NCBI GenBank assembly: GCA_964017195.1
Contig: OZ024895.1
Coordinates: 27,370,875 to 27,434,874 of the forward strand
Direction of reading: 5' to 3'
DNA length: 64,000 nucleotides
DNA from: Siderastrea radians
Taxonomy: Eukaryota; Cnidaria; Anthozoa; Scleractinia; Rhizangiidae
Shown: positions 39,076 through 47,557 of the stretch, in pieces
Layout of the letters: the number at the start of each line of letters is the position of its first letter
Numbering within the stretch: the stretch's first letter is position 1
Translations under genes and position numbers: made by a program
Notes under the pieces: model-generated
What the model saw: only the letters and a program-made list of their open reading frames with translations
What the model was told of the DNA's origin: nothing
Database searches by the model: none

Positions 39076-39798
39076 ATGACTCCCAAAAAGGAAAAACCAG
39101 TGGTGTCTTTGCTGAATGGTCCGTTGTCCAAACTTAATTGTTTAAAGTTTAAACCGGAACTTTTGCAACGCATGGATTCCTTGCATGCCTTTTACCACAA
39201 ACAGTGGTGGTGTTATCGAAAAATGTTGAATCATTTCAAGTTTTACAATGCCTTGTTGAATGGGATGGCTTTACTGCTGATGGCTGCCGGCATGATTGCG
39301 AGCCCGAGTTTGGAAAACAGTACCTTGGTAGCGTGTTTGACGGCCGTGGGCGCCGTGGTCAAAGGATGGAACGATTTTAAAAAATACAGTTTCAAAGTGG
39401 ACATGAGTCACTTTGCTTTCACCACCTATGCCAAAGCCTTGATCGAATTGAGAACCTATGTGCGTGGGATTCCCTTTGAGGGACTGGAAGGTTTTTTGAT
39501 CAAGATGCGAACGTTGGATGACACCATCATTGATTTTACGCCGCCTTTACCCAAACGGTGCGTGCAAGAATACTCTCGTCATTTTGTGTACCGACAAGTG
39601 GGTGCTCAATGCTACGTGGATGGATGTCATCGTCCCTTGATGTCGAAAAGTTATTGGATGGAAAAGGATAATAAGGTCAATCCTCACAGTCCCACTCTCA
39701 TGCACTCGGTACCATGGCACCCAGAAGAAAACGAAAAAGAAGACGAAAAACCAGTCGACAACAAAAAGGAGGAGGAGGAGGTATTCTCCCCCTCTTAG
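39076..39798 (+). CDS. Two-transmembrane protein, SLATT-like organisation, 240 aa, intact
   Basis: Residues 1-55 are cytosolic-looking and aromatic (LHAFYHKQWWCYRKMLNHFK). Two hydrophobic helices follow, about 57-75 (ALLNGMALLLMAAGMIAS) and 82-97 (STLVACLTAVGAVVKGW), separated by a short PSLEN loop. Then comes a long helical region (MSHFAFTTYAKALIELRTYV, FLIKMRTLDDTIIDFTPPLP) and an acidic Lys/Glu tail. This plan (helix, short 2TM hairpin, long helix) is that of SLATT proteins, pore-forming partners of SLOG and nucleotidyltransferase systems, but it may simply be a viral membrane protein. Its tail overlaps the pX-like gene at 39714. Confidence 0.55.
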   Translation: MTPKKEKPVVSLLNGPLSKLNCLKFKPELLQRMDSLHAFYHKQWWCYRKMLNHFKFYNALLNGMALLLMAAGMIASPSLENSTLVACLTAVGAVVKGWNDFKKYSFKVDMSHFAFTTYAKALIELRTYVRGIPFEGLEGFLIKMRTLDDTIIDFTPPLPKRCVQEYSRHFVYRQVGAQCYVDGCHRPLMSKSYWMEKDNKVNPHSPTLMHSVPWHPEENEKEDEKPVDNKKEEEEVFSPS

Positions 39799-39887
39799 CT
39801 TGCGTCAATAAAAGCAAAAAGGAAGTGGATGGTGGCAAGATTTCAAACGAAATACCCGTCAAGGCTATAAAGAGACTCGCGACATAA
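39714..39887 (+). CDS. pX/mu-like core peptide, 57 aa
   Basis: Not previously obvious because it overlaps the end of the two-TM gene in another frame. MAPRRKRKRRRKTSRQQKGG followed by GGGILPLLAC and a mixed tail ending IKRLAT. The pattern (Arg-rich, Gly run, then ILPLL) is the hallmark of adenovirus pX/mu-type DNA-condensing core peptides, which adintoviruses also encode. Intact. Confidence 0.6.
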   Translation: MAPRRKRKRRRKTSRQQKGGGGGILPLLACVNKSKKEVDGGKISNEIPVKAIKRLAT

Positions 39888-40109
39888 TGAAGCAAAGCAA
39901 AGCACTTCAGCATCTGTTAAACCGGTGAGATTGCAAAGGAGAGCACGAAGGAAACGACGACGTTCTGGTCAAAAAGGTTTTTTTTGCCCTCGAACGTTTT
40001 AACCCCAGCTTTGGTGGGATTGGGCAAAGCCGTGGCTATGGAAACAGACAAATGTATTAAAGGCCTCATCAGCAAAGCCAAGCAACGTCATCGTCGCCGT
40101 GGTCGTTGA
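39887..40109 (+). pseudogene. Small basic core-like protein, broken
   Basis: ATG at 39888 starts a frame that stops after about 14 codons; another frame holds RRARRKRRRSGQKG, and a third, after a T-run at 39978, holds PALVGLGKAVAMETDKCIKG and the end KQRHRRRGR with TGA near 40109. Basic composition at both ends suggests another virion core protein. Reading frame changes at homopolymers. Confidence 0.35.
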
Positions 40110-40116
40110 TGAAACA

Positions 40117-40323
40117 ATGAAGCAAGCAAAGAGAAAAAGAAGAAGAAGAAAAACACAAAAACGTCGTGGTAGAGTCAATGTGGGAGTAAGTCTTTGGTCT
40201 TTGCTGAAAGGAGCCGCCAAAGTCAGGATCAAACACGGCAAGAGTAAACGCTATAAAAGAATGGGAGCCCTGGGTGTGGGAGGTGCTGTTTCTAATTTTA
40301 GACGAAAGCCATGGGAAGTGTGA
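40117..40323 (+). CDS. Small basic core-like protein, 68 aa
   Basis: MKQAKRKRRRRKTQKRRGRV, then NVGVSLWSLLKGAAKVRIKH and GVGGAVSNFRRKPWEV. Intact. Starts a few bases after the preceding broken basic gene; overlaps the next gene start at 40311. Confidence 0.5.
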   Translation: MKQAKRKRRRRKTQKRRGRVNVGVSLWSLLKGAAKVRIKHGKSKRYKRMGALGVGGAVSNFRRKPWEV

Positions 40324-40717
40324 AACGTCTTCGACGTCAATTACCGTTACGTTACGTTACGTTACGGTCTGTGTTACAAGAAGCCGTGAAGAACTCTTGC
40401 AACATGCCAATGTGGATCAAGTCAATGCTGCCAGTGAACTGGTATTAAACCTGCTAAAAAACAATATTTCTGTGACGTCCCCCATCACGGCGCAGCTCCT
40501 TCCCTATAAAAAGGTGCTACGAAACCTGGGTCGTCGCCAACATTCGGTGAAAAAACGTCGTCAGTGGCTCGTCTCGCAAAAAGGCAGAGGATTGTGGCAA
40601 GGTCTTAACAACGTGCTATGTCATGTGTTCGACGCTAAACCTTCCAACGTGGGTGAGCCTTTTGCAAGACGCCAATCGGGAACGAGAGGAGTGGAAAGAG
40701 GAATGTTATTATTATAA
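40311..40717 (+). pseudogene. Conserved Maverick small protein (helical, ending in a Gln-Lys-Gly segment)
   Basis: Starts MGSVKRLRRQLPLRY, then a (GTTAC)n run at about 40344-40366 after which the frame differs. The conserved part is SELVLNLLKNNISVTSPITA, then LPYKKVLRNLGRR, KKRRQWLVSQKGRGLW. Cnidarian and fish Maverick-type elements have a short protein of this kind (Leu-rich helix, K-x-x-R linker, VxQKGG-like end). Its function is unknown to me. Confidence 0.45.
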
Positions 40718-40850
40718 GCATAAATATCAGACGTTTTACCAGGAGCATATGCATATATTGTTCAGTTTACGCCGTGAGACGTGTCGCTCTGAAAAGGACG
40801 GAGAACTCTGTGCAGAGTGTAGCAACACCTCATGGAGGAAGTGTACATGA
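40623..40850 (+). CDS. Hypothetical protein, 75 aa
   Basis: In another frame from the preceding one and overlapping its end. Start MCSTLNLPTWVSLLQDANRE, with a charged aromatic helix (EWKEECYYYKHKYQTFYQEH) and four Cys in the last 20 residues. No family recognised. The last codons overlap the following gene. Confidence 0.4.
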   Translation: MCSTLNLPTWVSLLQDANREREEWKEECYYYKHKYQTFYQEHMHILFSLRRETCRSEKDGELCAECSNTSWRKCT

Positions 40851-41471
40851 TTCCTCAAAAGGATTTAGATCCATTCATTCAATATTACAAGGGAGAGTTA
40901 ACAGAAAATGCCCTGCTTAACAAAGCGGCCACGTTGGCGGTTTAGAAACACGTCTTGTTGGCAGACCCCAAACTCTCTCCGGGCCATCGTCAATGCCCAA
41001 ACCAAACCTCTAAGTCAAGAATTGACCAAGCTGACGAAACGTATACGTCAATTTCCTGGGGGTGCAGGTGCTGGTGCACCTGGCGGACCTCCGGGAGAGG
41101 AAGAGGAGGAAAAAGGGGATTTGGTAACGGGTCCCTTGGAACAATGGTTGAAGCGCATGATAAAAGGCAGTCCATCCACCCCGAAACCGCAAATCACTCC
41201 TTCGGGACCCATCAAGAAAGGCAAAGCGTCGACGAAGGTTCCCGTCAAGAAAGCCACTCCTTCCACCAGTCGAGGAGACGACGGGTGATCTTAGCTCTCG
41301 TTTGGAAGCCATTCGAGAACGTCGCAAGACCCTTGAAAAACAGTTAGCCTCCAGTCCTTGGGCTAAAGGCAAAGGCGCTCGATAAGTGGGACAGTTAAAA
41401 CCCTTGCCTGGGCGGGAAGATTGGGCACGAGGTAAAAAGTTGAGACGGCGTCTGGATTACGACAGTGACTG
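40832..41471 (+). pseudogene. Conserved Maverick protein with TKRIRQFPGG motif, broken
   Basis: MEEVYMIPQKDLDPFIQYYK, LLNKAATLAV, a TAG at about 40943, KHVLLADPKL, then a change of frame to NAQTKPLSQELTKLTKRIRQ, FPGGAGAGAPGGPPGEEEEE and LEQWLKRMIKG. A further frame change near 41280 leads to SSRLEAIRERRKTLEKQLAS; TAA at about 41385 is followed in frame by RGKKLRRRLDYDSD. The block order is that of a recurrent protein next to PLA2 in cnidarian Maverick-type elements. Role unknown; an acidic linker between helices suggests a virion or DNA-binding protein. Confidence 0.45.
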
Positions 41472-41478
41472 AAAAAAA

Positions 41479-41864
41479 ATGAAAACCCGTTCCAAGAAAA
41501 AACCCACCCCAAGGAAAAGGAGGACTACCCGGAGAAAAAAAAAAGAACTCAACGAGGATGGGGTTTCGACGTTCAAAGATGGTTGGGCAAAACCGACATT
41601 GAATATCATTTGCCGGGGTATCAGTACATGGGACCCGGAACTCACTTGGCCAAACGTCTCAAGCGTGGAGATCCTGGCATCAATCGATTGGACAAGATTG
41701 CCAAACAACACGACATTAATTACAGTCATGCCAAGAATTTACAAGACAAGTGGAAAGCCGATACCAAGATGATCAAAGCCATCGATCGTTTACCCGGCAA
41801 GAAAACCATGACGGAACGTGTAGTGAAAAGAATCATACAACCCAAAAAACGTTTGAAATTGTAA
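41479..41864 (+). pseudogene. Parvovirus-type phospholipase A2 domain protein, frame change near start
   Basis: Starts MKTRSKKKPTPRKRRTTRRK. An A-run at about 41537-41545 marks a frame change, after which the frame holds the PLA2 signature: calcium loop YMGPGTHLA, then RLDKIAKQHDINYSHA with the catalytic His-Asp pair, DKWKADTKMI and a basic end PKKRLKL. Parvoviruses use such a domain to leave endosomes, and adintoviruses carry homologs. The PLA2 part itself is uninterrupted from about 41583. Confidence 0.75.
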
Positions 41865-42026
41865 AACTTGTTTTATTGTAAACACGTTTATTGTACACAA
41901 GTTGTTGTTGTTGTTTCACGAAAAAAATAAAAATACATCTTTGGAGAGAGGAAAATGTCTCATTTTTTTCAGGACAAAAGGCTTGGATCAAAGTTGTCAA
42001 GGACATCGTTCCATACATTTTCCCAG

Positions 42027-42830
42027 TCATGCCTGGGTCATGTACTCAACAAAGTTCTCAAAGTCAAAATTGTTCTCAAGACTTTCCAGTTGGGATTGTT
42101 CATTCAATTCTTCAATTAGGTTGTCTAACCACTCGGTGGCATCTCTGTCCCAGACATGTTGATCAGAATCAAAGTTCAATATGTCTGGTTGTGGTTCATT
42201 GATGTCCGCCTGGTTCAATATGTCAAGAAACGTCAAAGCTTCTTTTTTTTCTTGTTCTGCATCAAGTGATTGACAAAATGATTCTAAGTACATCACCACG
42301 GGTGTACGCACGTCCACAGAAGGCCTGGGATCACGAGACGGTGATTTCATACAATCCGTTAAATTCACGTGAGTCAGTTTTTCTTGAGTTTGTTTTTGTT
42401 GGCGTTGAAGTTTGTCCAATTGGTTTTGCAGTGTCTCTGCAAATGTTTTGGCCCTCTTTTCCCGATACACAATCATAAACTCACAATTCTCATTAGCTTT
42501 TTTACATCGCTCTTGATATTCCCCGAACCTCTCGGTTTTTCTCATGATATCGTCGATGATACTCTGGCGCCTTTTCCCTATGTTTCTCTCCATATTTCTT
42601 TTGATATGCGCGAACTTTTTCCTTGTTGGCTTGGCAATATCTTTTATGTGACTCGCCAATTTTTTCCCGATGATTTTCCCGACATCTCCGATTGTGCTCC
42701 TTCACTTCTTTCTGATGATTTTTCCGATATCTCCGATTGTGCTCGCTAAGTTTTTTCCGGTTCGCTTGACGATATTGTTTATGCCACTCCTAGTCCCTCT
42801 GCTGTTCGTTTTGTTTCGTAAAACGTGGAA
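42027..42830 (-). pseudogene. Repeat-rich coiled-coil protein with acidic tail, broken
   Basis: Upstream part (42790 down to 42510): repeated units of about 12-24 residues of the type KYR..N+EK (HKQYRQANRKKLSEHNRRYR, YCQANKEKVRAYQKKYGEKH, EYHRRYHEKNREVRG), strongly basic and helical. The frame then changes near 42515, and the rest (FGEYQERCKKANENCEFMIV, LQNQLDKLQRQQKQTQEKL) leads to an acidic C-terminus (LESLENNFDFENFVEYMTQA). A TAG lies near 42790. Basic repeats plus acidic aromatic tail could indicate a DNA-binding regulator; this is inference. Confidence 0.55.
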
Positions 42831-43281
42831 ACAACCCCTACTCTGTTATTTTCAATACTACCTGAAAGCTTTCAAATGAAAATATTTTCGAGACACGATG
42901 CGATAAAGAACGGGATACATACTTCGCTGTTGCTGTACTTCTCTGCTCCAAGCGGGAGACAGCTTGCGTCGAACCGAACGCCATTCTCGGGAGAGAAAGA
43001 AATGATCACAATTCCCCTAAAACGACGAGAATATCTTAGAGCGACACATTTACCTCTTGTTCCTTGGCGATGGCGGTGGGATCGAAATTGTAAGTTCATT
43101 TGCACCGGAAGGTGCAACATGTAGCCAATCAGAACAGGGCACAAAGACCCTTTGTTTTTTTACCAATCATACAAAAGTCCAGATTCTGGACTACGGGCAG
43201 ACGACTGGTAAAGTAAATGTATCAGGCGTCCTTTTTCCCCCTCCCCAGTAAAAAAAAGGGAACGCCTGATCGCAGGTGAGT

Positions 43282-43372
43282 AGTCTCGTTCGCAGCCGTT
43301 TTTAGGGTCGTCACGCAACGCTGGGGAGGAGCGTTGCGTGACGACCCTAAAAACGTCTGCGAAGGAGACTAG
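43282..43372. repeat. Near-perfect hairpin element
   Basis: AGTCTCGTTCGCAGCCGTTT at the left pairs with AAACGTCTGCGAAGGAGACT at the right; inner arms TTTAGGGTCGTCACGCAACGC / GCGTTGCGTGACGACCC are perfect. The loop is only a few bases. A related short motif occurs at 43525-43556. Probably a MITE of the hairpin type. Confidence 0.75.
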
Positions 43373-44619
43373 CAGGTTAGGTGATCGTTAAAAACCTTTT
43401 CTTATAAACATGATGTTCACATTACGTTCAAAACCTTTTTTTGTCGCCACTCAAAGATAATTGAATTTCTTCACGGTCACTTCATTCTAACCATGTCTTC
43501 TTCTAGTCCAGTGGCCCCTCTTCTCTGTCACGCAACGCCAGTGTTGCGTGGAGAGGGTCACTGGTCACTAGTCTTATTCTTGTTTATATCCTTTTACACT
43601 CTAATACTGAACATCTCCGTTTCTCTTTCACATATCGTACCAACCCATGTACTCGACAACTGTCCAACTCCGTTCAGAATAGTCCTTACATACACTAGCA
43701 CATCCTGCGTAAACGACTTCAGGCGTCATCTCGTTTTCAAGGTACAGTGTGATTTATACCCCCTCCCCCGAAATCGGCCCGAAAAGTTTCGGGGTTTACG
43801 AGAAGCGCACACCTGAACTCAAAACAGCGAAAGTCACTTATCACTTATATTACTAATACAACTGTTTGTATTTAAATTTTCAAGAAATATGTTTACACCT
43901 TAGAACGAAAAAAAAATTAAAAATGGAAATATACTGAGATCTCATTAAGTCAAGGCACGCTGAGAAGCAAGCGTAAACATGCTTACACACGAGCGTCTAG
44001 TTATTGAACAGAGAGTTCCGAGAAAATCAAAGGAAACAGAACGGGACTTTCTACGAAAAGTGTTCGTTAAGGAACGTATTATTAAGGTGCAAGTTTGTTG
44101 ATTGATTGACTTAATTTTGTTGGTGAGATATCTGAATTTAAAGACGTTTTTTATATTGGAACGTTTTGCTTTTAAAAACCTGGGCTTAATTTTTGTTTTG
44201 GATAAAAACGTACTTGGCATAGTGAATTAATAGTCATTATTGATCTGATCTCAATATAAATTACTTTGTCATTTTTCAGCGGAACAAAGTTTGGAAAGTT
44301 TGACGTGTTCCTATAATTAAATACACTTAAGCAGCTGCATGCATTTGTTTTCAGGAATGTTTTCCCATTTATCAGTGATGTAGTATAAAACGTTAAAATG
44401 GGTGTCTGTCAATGAAGCTTTTGTTAGGTGAGTTGATTATATTGAAGGTATTTCCCTAAATAAGCGTCATCAACATCACAGTATAATAGCAGCTTTATTT
44501 AACAAAGCCTCGAAGTACTCAGTTTTCCTTTATCCACGAATTGCAAATGGCACCGAAACGGATGCGGGTATTTGCCGGCTTGTCTTTTGAAAGTTAGTAG
44601 GCAAAAATTATCAGAGATA

Positions 44620-45030
44620 TAGAGGATATTACATGGTCGCGCGGAGATACGACATTTATAAAGAAAATAAATGTCGTATCTCCAAGCGACAATGTGATTT
44701 TCTGTTTATTACACAGACACCGATGAAATACCAGGATAAGGATTTCTTGGACTAATCCTTTAATCGCTGAATCAATCTAAAAAATGAAGATCCTACGCAC
44801 ATTCGAATTTTGGTTGAAAAATAGAGAAATAAGTAGCGGTTATATCTATTATGTGTTCAAAATATTATAGCAATAAGGCGTATAACTTTTATAAATTTCA
44901 TTGGCTGAGACCACGATAACCGGGGCAACCGTAATATCTTCCCATGTGAAAGATAAAAATCGTATCTTCACTGGATACGAAATTTTCGTCACTGGAAAAA
45001 TTCTGGTATTTCATCGATGTCTATATAGGA
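44620..45030. repeat. Foldback element
   Basis: Nested complements: GTCGCGCGGAGATACGACATTT / AAATGTCGTATCTCCAAGCGAC around 44637-44690, and CACCGATGAAATACCAGGA (about 44718) against TTCTGGTATTTCATCGATG (about 45000). Non-coding. Exact outer ends not resolved. Confidence 0.45.
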
Positions 45031-46254
45031 AACTTCTTTACGAAACACCCTGCTTGTTGAAGTCTGTGATTCGCTTCTAGGCTTAAAGATGTTACCACTC
45101 AACTTTGTTTCTAGAAGAGAAGGATTTGCCTGTGATATGAGCATTGAGTTAACAATAGAATACAAAACTCATAAACGTTTTTCAATGCTAACCACGTTTC
45201 TCCGATAAATCCTACTTAAAAATGAGACTACCTTATCACAAGGTGGTGAATCCCGCTTACCTTTTTGGTGTTTATTTTTTCCAACCGTTTAGACATGCCT
45301 GTTGATATTTTGAAATACAGTGTATGTTTTTAGGAATAACTTTCGAGGTGTGCTTACAGCAAAGGTCGTAAAAGTGTAAAGTATCGAAGGTGATTATTCA
45401 AGAGCAACCGGTGCCTTTATTTACTTGAGCGTCCCGGTGGACTGTTTTTCGTTAGGTATCCCTGTGGACTAATCATCCAATACTGCTAGCTCGTGTTTTC
45501 AAGCAATCTCGCTATTTGCCCTCGACTTACACTATCTTTAACCGGTTCATTTCCAGGATCTTAAAAACAACTTTGTGGGAGATTTACTATACTACGAGTT
45601 TTATTATGTCTGTCTTTCACAAAATTAAAAATTTTCAGTGTTATGTTAATTGGATAGTCGCCATGTGTTTCGTCATACATTAGTCTCCTTTGCCAATCAG
45701 AAAAAAGGAAGAACAAAAATATACAGTTGCCAAATTCAGGATGATTGATAATGTGATAACAAATTTTTATGTGAGGCAAAAAGCTAATTATATTGCAGGT
45801 TATGTGGCTGCGTTGTCACCTTATTATGTTTTTAGTTCAATCAAATGCCAGCGGCAGAAGAACACTTTAACGTTTTAGCATTTAACACTTTACTGGAAAA
45901 GCCGGAAATATTTTGCTGAAGGTGAGATTGTATATCAGAAAAGAAGTTGTTATTATTTTATGGGAACAAGACCATCTTCTAGTATCTCGGGGGGCTTGTA
46001 AATAAATAATATACCGTTTTGAAAATTCGTGAACATAAGTGCATTCGGTGTAAAATTGCTTCGTTGTTAAATACTTTCAGGTAAAGTTGGGAACTGATTT
46101 TAGCATAGCCAAATGGAGTGTCCGGCTTGCTTGTACGCGTGTTTGGTAGGTTCTTGTAGTGGGATACTCTTAATACAAAGTAATTTTGTCGTTTTAAATA
46201 CATCAATCTACTCTTGATCAGTACTGAGAGTTTTTGTTTATTTTCAATGAACAG

Positions 46255-46312
46255 GTACTCTTCGCTTATCTCGGGTCGTTCGCAGTTGCAGCGAAGTGCA
46301 TTTACCCTAAAG
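46255..46312 (+). CDS. Candidate signal-peptide exon of the receptor gene
   Basis: Between an AG acceptor (TTTTCAATGAACAG) and a GT donor (CCTAAAG|GTATTA) lies a 58-base segment encoding VLFAYLGSFAVAAKCIYPK, a hydrophobic run with small residues before a plausible signal-peptidase site. The donor phase (1) matches the acceptor phase of the first PA14 exon at 47558. The exon with the initiating ATG was not found. Support is indirect. Confidence 0.35.
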
Positions 46313-47557
46313 GTATTAAAATTACAATGGCATTCATGTTTATCAAGGAATTATCGATTGGTTAAAGTGATTTAATACTGTCTCGTACTTAAATATTTTT
46401 CTAATTCGTTTACTAGCACTACTCCTGTTGTTTTGGTTCGATGATGAAGCGGACTGAGATTCGCCACGGACTCAAAGCGGGGAAATTCAAATTGTTCAAA
46501 TTATTTAGCTAGATATTTTCCATGTAATCCAGATCGTTAATAATAATAAAATACAGTGATAAATACAAAATTGATTACAGTTAAAGCGACCGCACCGCGC
46601 AATTTTTTAAAAGTCGGTTTATCACTAGCGTAGACAATTGATACTTATGGAAACTGATTGCGATATTTAAATGCTTGTAGCACTGAAGAGAGAAGATATG
46701 CTCATTTCATTCACTCATCCCAATCTCAATGTTTATAACTTTTTAAATTGTTCTTGGCAACAACACATTTTATTTTGTACCAAATCAAACCGAACTGGAA
46801 ATAAATCATAAGTAGCGAAAAGTTGCAGAAAATTAAAGCCGGAGATTTTATAGGTCTCGTGACATCCCACCTGCCCATGATTTTGCATTTAAATGTCCTT
46901 AAGTTTGTTTACTTTTCTCTCATTGTTTAATGCTATAATAATACTCAAGCCCGCTGTGAGGCTTCGTAGCTCATCTAGTATTAATTATAAAGGAGACTCA
47001 CTGTGAGACACAATGAGGCCAAGAACTGGTACAGTGAAATATGAAACAAAGTCACGCATCAACACCCTTCTTTTGCTCTGACGAAAATAATCGGTAAATG
47101 AAAGGTTTCGCGTTTGACTCGTTTTATTACCGGCAAAATGACTAAAAACGGCCTGTTATTCTCTCGAAAAGAACTGGCCACATATTGTTGCCTATTTTTA
47201 CCCAAAAACTATAAGTCGACTGGGCACCATTAACCTGCCGTGTGCTGGGCTGTCTGGGATTGTTTGGGTACAAATATGGTGTCCGTTGTAAGCTGAAGAC
47301 TTCGGGAAGAAAAAAGCCGAAGCCATTGCAAAATACAACTGTTTGTAACAACGACATTGGAAGCAGTTTTGATTCTGGAATGAGTTAGCAGAATGGCATG
47401 ACCTTTGTGGAATGGCTACTGGCGAATATCAGCCCGTACTCTCTCTGAGAAACGGAGGGAATTCAAATAATTAAAAAAGGATATATAGTGAGGTTCTTAA
47501 AAAAACATCTTGACATCACCACTTCGCGTTTATAATTTGTAATATCTTTATTTGCAG

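Larger units (their letters stand above)
25600..42900 (+). mobile_element. Maverick/adintovirus-like element (degenerate, polymerase not found)
   Basis: A block of about 17 kb without introns encodes integrase with chromodomain, two penton-like proteins, double jelly-roll major capsid protein, adenain-type protease, FtsK/HerA-type packaging ATPase, PLA2, and many small basic proteins. That set is diagnostic of Maverick/Polinton elements and the related adintoviruses. The boundaries are estimates: no terminal inverted repeats were found near 25.6 or 42.9 kb. A family-B DNA polymerase, normally the largest gene, is not visible on either strand. Most genes carry stops or frame changes, so the copy is endogenous and decaying. 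Confidence 0.9.
42900..46254. other. Right flank of the Maverick element; no gene recognised
   Basis: Contains hairpins at 43225-43275, 43282-43372 and 43525-43556 (CACGCAACGC...GTTGCGTG) and a foldback element at 44620-45030. No exon of the downstream receptor gene other than the candidate at 46255 was recognised, although its 5' exons should lie in this direction. Confidence 0.35.

Noticed and set aside
25600..42900. Hidden DNA polymerase B or large helicase in the Maverick element
   Set aside because: Both strands were read for long or broken frames with palm motifs; nothing convincing was seen. A profile search is still needed.
43282..43372. Right terminal inverted repeat of the Maverick element
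   Set aside because: The hairpin is self-complementary and has no partner near 25.6 kb, so it is an independent hairpin element.
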